NCBI GenBank assembly: GCA_021234155.1
Contig: JAJEKV010000026.1
Location: 15,926,283 to 15,990,282, forward strand
Source: Isoetes taiwanensis
Lineage: Eukaryota > Streptophyta > Lycopodiopsida > Isoetales > Isoetaceae
DNA length: 64,000 bases
Reading direction: 5' to 3'
Positions within the stretch are counted from its first letter, which is position 1. Every line of letters begins with the position of its first letter. Shown in pieces: positions 57,229 to 64,000 of the stretch. The translations under genes and the position numbers were made by a program. The notes under the pieces were generated by a model, which was not told where the DNA came from, did not search any database, and saw nothing but the letters and a program-made list of their open reading frames with translations.

Positions 57229-59884
57229 CACTAGACCTGTCCCATGATGGACCATTAAAGGGCATTTTGAAGGTTTACAAAAAAAATCATATAAAATCAA
57301 GGACACAAAAACTGGCCAAACCCTTTCTAGGAGTTCATATATGGCAGTTATGGTTCACATAAAAAATACACAAAAATATATCAGCTCCTGTTCTTGTGAG
57401 TTATGCACTAGCAAACCCAAGGGGGTAAAGTACCAAAAGCTTCATGTTCACACAAAGTAAAACTGTCTTAACGAAAAGATTTTTTTGATTTTTTTGGCTA
57501 TAATATGATTTTTCTACACGAATATAGAGCAAGACACAAAAAACTGCATCTCAATCCGAAGTCTGTGAAGGAAGATATAGCCATTCAAACATGACAGGGT
57601 CAGAACTGTCTTCTGCTTTCTGAGAACCAGTACTGGTTCCCAGAAAGCAGTTGTGGTATAAAAACAACAACTTTTGGAAGGAGATAAATTTTGAGCTCAA
57701 ATTTGGCATATAAGTAGTTCACGAGATCCTCCATCCTAGAAAAATGTTTGTTGAGTTTGAATTTGATGTTTTGACTTTTACTTCTAATTTTAATTTTAGG
57801 GAATTTATACAAATGGGTAACATTGATACATATGACTCTAGCTTGTCCTCCAAAAAATCACATTATGAAAGTTTATAAGAATATGAAACCAATGCAAAAA
57901 CAAGCTCGTGAAAAGAGTAAAAGACATGGTAAATAAAAATCAAAAGGATTTACAGACACATACCCATTCTTGGTCCATAGTCCATTTAAAAATCAATAAT
58001 ATACTTATGTTAGTCCATCTCACGTTGAGTTTTGGGACATGAGTAGCTCCTGAACCACTTTGTTCACAAAAAATATCTGTTGGTCATTATCTTGAGGATT
58101 GTATTAAAATAAATAGCATCAATTATATTATGTCTTCCATGTTTATTCTAGATTTGTGCCTTAAAGGTGTGACTTCACAAAATCACATCCTCGAAGTATC
58201 TCATATCAAGAAACAAATGCAAAAAGAACCAAGGAAAAATATGAAAAACTTTTTCTATAAAACATCAAGATAGACTGCTATCTGCAGTCCAGTTGCAGAC
58301 CATCATTGGTCCAAATGATTGAAAGTTTAAAAATCAACAATGGCATGACTTTAATCAATTTTGATCTCAATTTTCGCATATAGTTTACTTGTATGATTCT
58401 CTGTAGGAGAAAATTAGTTGACTATGTGAGCTTGCGTAATTTAAGGGTAAGATTGAAGCACAAAGAATTGAGAATTTATGAGGTACTTATGACCAATTGA
58501 ACCTACATGGACCTCCACTTACACCTTTCAAAAATCATGTGATCGAAGCTAAAAAGTCATAGTATCATTCTATGGGGCAAAATGGATAAGGCTAGTGAGA
58601 GATATATGCTCTATACAATTGGTCTCATGGACCATAAATGGTGATGCATGCTTATATAAATTAAAACCTTAGAAATAACATGCTACTTTAACATGCAACT
58701 AGAGATTTATATTTCCAAGAAAGGTGTGCATCCATGAAAAATATAATATACATGAAAGATAACCTACATGTAACATTATTCTACTTAGATGACAATGCTT
58801 TATAGCAGCAACACAGATATAAAGTTTATGCTAGTAAGAAATAAACAGATTTCTTTGTATTTTTTTTCAACCTATATAAGAGATCTCCATATAAGTCAAT
58901 ATTCACATTTTCAACTATTTTATAGGCTTATATGGGGAAAGGTAGTGTCTCTTCCATGAACTAAAGAACCATACATATAATGTCATATGGTCTAATTACA
59001 TATTGTCATGGCTAAACTTCACAACATTCACTTAATTCATCAATAAACATCACTAAATATGACCATTGTGGAGTTTTGGAGCTATAATTGTGGAGTTAAC
59101 TCAACTTTTATACTCTAATGTGTTAATCCCTGCAAATTGTACATCATGTTTTAATCCCAAAAATTACATGGTTACACTCTAGTTACCCTATATGTAAGTT
59201 GATAAGAGTTATATTCTATGTAGATATAAGTAGAATGCATCACTTATTACCCTCATGGTATTATGGATGGTTGTTATTTGAGCATTTTAACATATACTTG
59301 TGTCCTGAATTCTGTATCGTAGATTCTTTTAGTAAATTGTGAGGTTAACATGACTTATGAACACTCCAAAAAATCATGAGACTATAGCTCGTATAGTTAG
59401 CAACTCATGGCCACAAGAATTAAGTTAAAACTTATTATAATAAGAGAGAAATAATTCTCGAACCTCAAGCAGCTTTTTTGACCAAAATAGGGTTTGGCGG
59501 CTTCCACCAATGTCAGATGATAGCAAGAAAACATGGGAACATAAAATTCAATGTGTTCTATGATAAACAGGCAAATACCTCCAACTTTAGCAAGGTTTAG
59601 GTCACTTTATGCTAGAAAAATTGAAAAAGGCAGTTCTGGACTGGTGCAGAAACTGCCAAATTCTCTAATGTTTGAACAATCACCACAAGGTAGAGGTGAC
59701 CCCATTGGTCTTGAAATTCTCAGAGGTCATTAAGAAACAAGTGAAGACTCAAATAGTGGCGGTATAGTTCAAAATCGAAATTTCTGTTATGAGTTACATG
59801 GGTTTAAGTGGCAGAGGTCATGTGGGCCAGTTCTGGTCCATGGATCAGGAATGGTTCCAGGGACAGGTCTAGTGTTAAGTAAGT
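57229..59884. mobile_element. 2.66-kb noncoding element with CACTA termini
   Basis: The left end CACTAGACCTGTCCC and the reverse complement of the right end are identical over 15 bp. Weaker pairing continues inward, with TGGACC about 10 bases further in on the left and about 25 on the right. TTAA stands on both sides (57,225-57,228 and 59,885-59,888), one base longer than the 3-bp target duplication usual for CACTA/En-Spm. The interior is AT-rich and noncoding, with many CAGTTCTGG / CCAGTACTGG-like subterminal motifs, typical of a deletion derivative mobilised in trans. Confidence 0.78.
57613..57650. repeat. 38-bp near-perfect palindrome
   Basis: CTGCTTTCTG-A-GAACCAGT and its mirror ACTGGTTC-C-CAGAAAGCAG pair with a single mismatch and no loop. 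It lies about 385 bp inside the left end of the CACTA-like element and contains the CCAGT/ACTGG motif scattered through the subterminal regions, so it may be a transposase-binding site or a cruciform. Confidence 0.9.
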
Positions 59885-59888
59885 AGAT

Positions 59889-60153
59889 TACTTTTCAAGA
59901 AACTTTTTAAATAAGTAGATTACTCCTAAGGTTTAGGAAAAATATCCTCCCTTTTCCCAAACTAACAATAAAAATCTTCATAAACTTAGCTTCACTATTC
60001 ATATCCGATATTCCATCAAATATCTAACGAATACCATATTTACCTTATCTCCAAACCATTGCTAATCTCTTCCATAATTAATTATTTCTAACCTATGGTT
60101 AAAACTTAAAATAAAAACGTTAACTTACCCCTTAACCCCCTAGTGCGTTACAT
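59889..60153 (-). repeat. Partial 3' LTR of the chromodomain element
   Basis: In element orientation the LTR starts TGTAACGCACTAGGGGG at 60,153, preceded by the purine tract GGGTGGGAGAAAA. GGGAGGATATTTTTCCTAA near 59,945 corresponds to GAGAGGATATTTTTCTAATT in the 1.12-kb LTR family. The rest of the LTR is missing or beyond the CACTA-like insertion. Confidence 0.75.
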
Positions 60154-60184
60154 TTTCTCCCACCCTGAAAATTTACCTTTGTCC

Positions 60185-63100
60185 TCATGGAGAAAAATCA
60201 GGATAACAATGATTGAGCTCTTCAACGTCAATCCACGACGCATCCTCAATAGGGTATCCTTGCCAATGTACAAGATATTTCTTAATTACTCGATTTCTCA
60301 ATGTTCGAATGTTAGTATCAAGGATTTGCTGTGGTTTAAGTAGTAACTTCGAGCCTTGAGCTACCAGATCATCGGGTATCAGGTATCGGAGAGATAGCGA
60401 CGAAGAATTCCTACATGAAATACGTTATGCACCCTTAAATGATTTGGCAAGTTCAATCGATAAGCTTGAGGTCCAACTCGACCAATGACTTCAAATGGTC
60501 CAGCGAACCGTGGAGCTAATTTCTTAGCTTTCGGAAACTTCAAAGAACATTGCTTAGAATTTATCCTCAAAAACACTTTATCCCCTATAGCAAATTCACA
60601 ATGACGCCTCTTTTGGTTTGCGTATTGCTTTTGTCTATTCTGTGCAACCTATAAATTATGGCGCAAAACTTTCAGTTGCTCTTCAATCCATTTTACCATT
60701 TGATTCGAAGCCTCAACTTGACATAGAGGATCTCGCCAATTAACAGGACATCTGCAATCTTCTCCATAAAGTGCTTGGAATGGACTCATCTTGAGAGAAT
60801 CTTGGTATGTATTATTGTAAGCAAATTCCGCAAGGGGCAAGATAGAATCCCAGGTATGAGGATGATCCATCACATACATCCTTAACATGTCTTCAAGAAC
60901 CTGATTAACTCGCTCAACCTGTCCATCAGACTGGGGATGATATGATGTGCTTATCTGAAGTTAAGTACGAATGTTCTGAAAGAGTCCTTGCCAAAACTGA
61001 CCTGTAAACTTAGTATCCCTATCTGACACAATTGACATAGGCATACCATGAAGCCGAAAAATCTCCTTAACAAAGATACGAGCAATATCCATGGCAGTTG
61101 CTGTAGACTTAGTAGGTAGGAAGTGAGCTTGTTTGGTCAATCTGTCAACTACCACATAGATTGCATCATAACCGGATCGCGTTCGGGGAAGGCCAACAAT
61201 AAAATCCATGCCAATGCTTTCCCATTTTCGCATAGGAACATCCAAGGGTTGTAGAAGACCCGGTGTGCTAAGGTGTGAAGCTTTAACCTTTTGGCAAGGT
61301 AAGCAACTAAGAACATAATACCGAATATACCGCTTCATTCCTGGCCAAAAGTAATACTGACAAACTTTTCGAAGAGTTTTCTTAAGTCCAGGATGACCTG
61401 CAATAGGACTATTATGGGATTCATGCATTATTTCATACTTTAACTGTTCATTATCTGGAACACAAATACGGCCTCTGTAAAACAAGATTCCATCCTTCAG
61501 ACAGTAATTCTTAACATCCTGTCCTTGTACCAAACAATCGAATATCTTCTTCAACTGCTAATCTTCCTGTGCTAAAGTTCTAAACTTCTCATTCCATGGA
61601 TTCTGAATTTTACTCACCATGGCATATAGAGGCCTACGAGATAAGGCATCCGCTACAACATTGTCCTTACCTGGAGAATACTCTATTTGAATATCATACT
61701 CCTGTAATAACTCCATCCAACGACGTTGACGATTATTCAAGTGGGGCTGGGTCAGAAAATCCTTAAGGCTACGGTGATCCGTTTTGAGGACAAATGGTTT
61801 CCCTAAAAGATAATGTCGCCATAATGTCCCTAAAAGATAATGTCGCCATACTCTTAAAGCATGCACTATAGCTAGCATTTCTAGATCATGAGCTGGATAA
61901 TTAGATTCAGCCGGTGTAAACTTGTGAGATTCATATGCACAAACTCGTCCATCCTGCATCAAAACTCCACCGATTCCAAGACCTGATGCATCGGTTACAA
62001 CTCGAAATGGTTCATTCATGTTTCGTATCCTCAATATAGGAGCAGAAGTCAACGCTTCCTTGAGAGTTTCAAAACTTGCACTGCACTTTTCATTCCAAAG
62101 AAAGTCTTGCCGTTTTCCTAGCAAAGATGTCAGAGGTGCAGCTTTCTTGGCAAAACCTTTAATAAACTTCCTGTAATATCCTGCAAGACCAAGAAAAGCT
62201 CTTACTTCTCGTACATTGCCAGGTTGTGGCCAAGATTTAACGGCATTCACTTTGCTTGGATCGGGTTCAATTCCCTTTTCTGAGATAACGTGTCCAAGAT
62301 AAGCCATACGATGCTGGGAAAAGGAACACTTGGACATCTTTCCGTACAATCTTTGCGCTCCTTAAAATAGACAGTACTTCCCTTAAGTGCCGCACATGGT
62401 CCTCCAATCAAAGAATACCAAAACATATTGATCAAGTTGCGACCTGAATGTGTCATTCATAAGTCTCATGAAGGTAGCAGGAGCATTAGTCAGTCCAAAA
62501 GGCATAACCACAAATTCATAATGACCATATCGCGTCCGAAATGCCGTTTTATATATATCAAATTCTTTAATTCGGATTTGGTGGTAACCTGATCTCAAAT
62601 CAATTTTAGTAAAATAACTGGCATGCCCAATCTGATCAAATAGCTCATCAATCCTCAGCAAGGCATATCTATTCTTGATGGTAATTCTATTCAACATCCT
62701 GTAATCAATGCAAAGCCGTAAAGTTCCATCTTTCTTTTTGACAAACAACACTGGTGCCCCAAAGGGAGAGGTCTAGGCCGAATAAACCCTTGATTCAATA
62801 ACTCAGTTAACTGCTTCGGTCATCTCAAGAGCATGGAATCGATAAGGTGGTCGAGAAGTTGGTGTAGCTCCTGGTTCCAGTTCAATTTCATGATTAACTG
62901 CTCTAAAAGGTGGCAACTCCGTTAACTCTGACGGATCTTGGAATTCATCTAATACATTCTGCACTTCTTGGGGAATTGTTTCCTCTTTAACTTCAGCATG
63001 ACATGCGAGGTACCCTACAAACATTGAGCATTTCTTGTTCATACATCTTCTTGCGGCCTTCAAACTTAAGAGTTCAAGCTTTCTTTCTATTGGAGTCCCA

Positions 63101-63503
63101 CAGAGCTTCACTTCCACATCCGGTCCTGGCCGACACCATACTACTTCCTTCTCACAGTCAATCAGGGCACGATTTTGTTTCAACCAATCCATACCTAGAA
63201 TAGCTTGATACTGTCCTAGACTTAATACCTCAAAGTCAATGAAAAATCACAAATCTGGAATGATACGGCAGGCACAAGAGCTTGGGTGAACTTGATCTTT
63301 CCATCCGCCATTTCTACACTTCGCATTGCATGACCTTCACTGGGTAATTCCAGTTGTTGAACAATCTTCAGTGATATGAAACTAATGGTGCTGCCACAAT
63401 CAATCAAAAATTTAATTGGATAATCAAGAATTTTACCTGGCACATGAATTACTCCAGTTTGAGCCATAGGCTGACTCCCATCAACAGCTGCATACACGTG
63501 CAT
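60185..63503 (-). pseudogene. Chromovirus (Ty3/gypsy) pol: PR-RT-RH-IN-chromodomain
   Basis: Read right to left: protease LIDCGSTISFIS (63,222-63,503), RT with [35 protein letters not shown] and [14 protein letters not shown] (62,383-62,751), where the catalytic box is cut to VFFD by a deletion. RNase H follows with VVTDASGLGIGGVL and LKTDHRSL (61,558-62,349), then integrase with an HHCC finger (GHPGLKK...CLPC), GMDFIVGLP and VSDRDTKFTG (60,961-61,554) and LAEFAYNNT. The GPQAYRLNLP linker precedes a chromodomain near 60,190-60,330 (KKYLVHWQGYP, ASWIDVEEL), ending at the TGA at 60,185. A 27-bp in-frame duplication near 61,801-61,855 doubles WRHYLLG. Gag is absent. Confidence 0.93.
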
Positions 63504-64000
63504 GGGTTCCTGATATGGATATGGTAGCTCGGGGGAGTGGCCTTGAACGTTGGTCTTGGTGGACTAGCATGGGTGTGTGAGAAGGGCAAACTAATAGCAT
63601 GGCAAGGCAATTAAATGGAAATTGTAATGGTTATGGTCAAATAATATCTATTAAGCCAAGCTAATCTCCTTGATAATATCCCAGTCCAAAAATAGCAGTT
63701 TCAGAAAGGCCAACTTCAAAAGATCATATCTCAGCGAATATAAGTCAGATTATGGCGATCCAGGGCTCATTGGAAAGCTCTCAGTGTCTAGTTTCTAGAT
63801 TGGGGTCCCCATTCGCTAACTCCTTGTGGATCGTGAGATATCGCCAAAAGAGTGGCCGTGGGTCAGACTGGACTGCACAACCAAGATTGCCCTTTTTGAA
63901 GAGAACCAAGCTCCTTGCCTAGAAATTGCCATTTAATCTGCCAGTTCTCAACACCGGTTGGCCCGGTTGGGTGGAGAACTGCCATTATTTGCCTTGTATT
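63504..64000 (+). repeat. LTR-like block, truncated by the window end
   Basis: ATTGGAAAGCTC, CTAGTTTCTAGATTGGGG and a GACTGCACAACCAAGAT-like phrase (63,715-63,890) match, in the same order, blocks of the LTRs at 39.36-39.53 and 40.91-41.08 kb and more distantly those at 23.93-24.10 and 25.47-25.64 kb. It is in plus orientation, opposite to the chromovirus. It has displaced that element's gag. The right end lies beyond the window. Confidence 0.6.

Overview
The window is nuclear DNA from a land plant, most likely a vascular plant with a large, repeat-rich genome. The evidence is a spliced K63-type ubiquitin E2 gene whose protein matches plant UBC35/UBC36 almost residue for residue, together with plant-type L1 LINEs (DUF4283/zf-CCHC ORF1, AP-endonuclease/RT/zf-RVT ORF2), a Tat-like Ty3/gypsy element, a chromodomain Ty3/gypsy element, CACTA-like and PIF/Harbinger sequences and small TIR elements. 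I cannot name the species. Only one gene looks intact, the eight-exon UBC13-type E2 at 30,589-31,953 (+). Almost everything else that can be read as protein is decayed transposon.

Layout. 1-7.7 kb: mostly anonymous DNA, with a probable LTR start near 586 and a 72-bp in-frame tandem duplication at 2.33-2.47 kb. 7.76-11.7 kb: a 5'-truncated LINE (+) with target-site duplications and poly(A), interrupted by a 260-bp perfect-TIR element. 12.3-13.8 kb: a mosaic of a PIF/Harbinger transposase fragment, a LINE endonuclease fragment, a second member of the same TIR family, and a LINE zf-RVT fragment. 14.2-30.1 kb: a direct segmental duplication. Copy A (14,225-15,826 plus 26,278-27,054) is split by a non-autonomous LTR retrotransposon (15,827-26,277, TSD ACGAA), whose 5' LTR is itself split by a nearly full-length minus-strand LINE (16,086-23,865). 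Copy B (27,423-30,066) is unoccupied. 30.4-32.2 kb: the E2 gene.

32.2-39.2 kb: noncoding DNA holding a remarkable field of about 24 imperfect GTGATCCC...GGGATCAC dyads, with 76-bp-period arrays in inverted orientation at its two ends (35.24-35.66 and 38.86-39.17 kb). 39.18-41.24 kb: a small LTR element with a 30-bp minisatellite. 41.24-about 42.1 kb: a minus-strand LTR. 45,659-56,630: a complete but decayed minus-strand Tat-like Ty3/gypsy element with TSD TGAAA, three gag zinc knuckles and an extra ORF downstream of integrase. 57,229-59,884: a noncoding CACTA-terminated element. 59.9-63.5 kb: the pol and 3' LTR of a minus-strand chromovirus whose catalytic RT motif is broken. 63.54-64.0 kb: another LTR-like block running off the window.

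There is no operon or pathway logic. The biology is a single housekeeping gene in a stratified transposon landscape whose insertion order can be read from TSDs and from the empty allele in the duplicate. The least explained signal is the GATCC dyad field at 35.2-39.2 kb.
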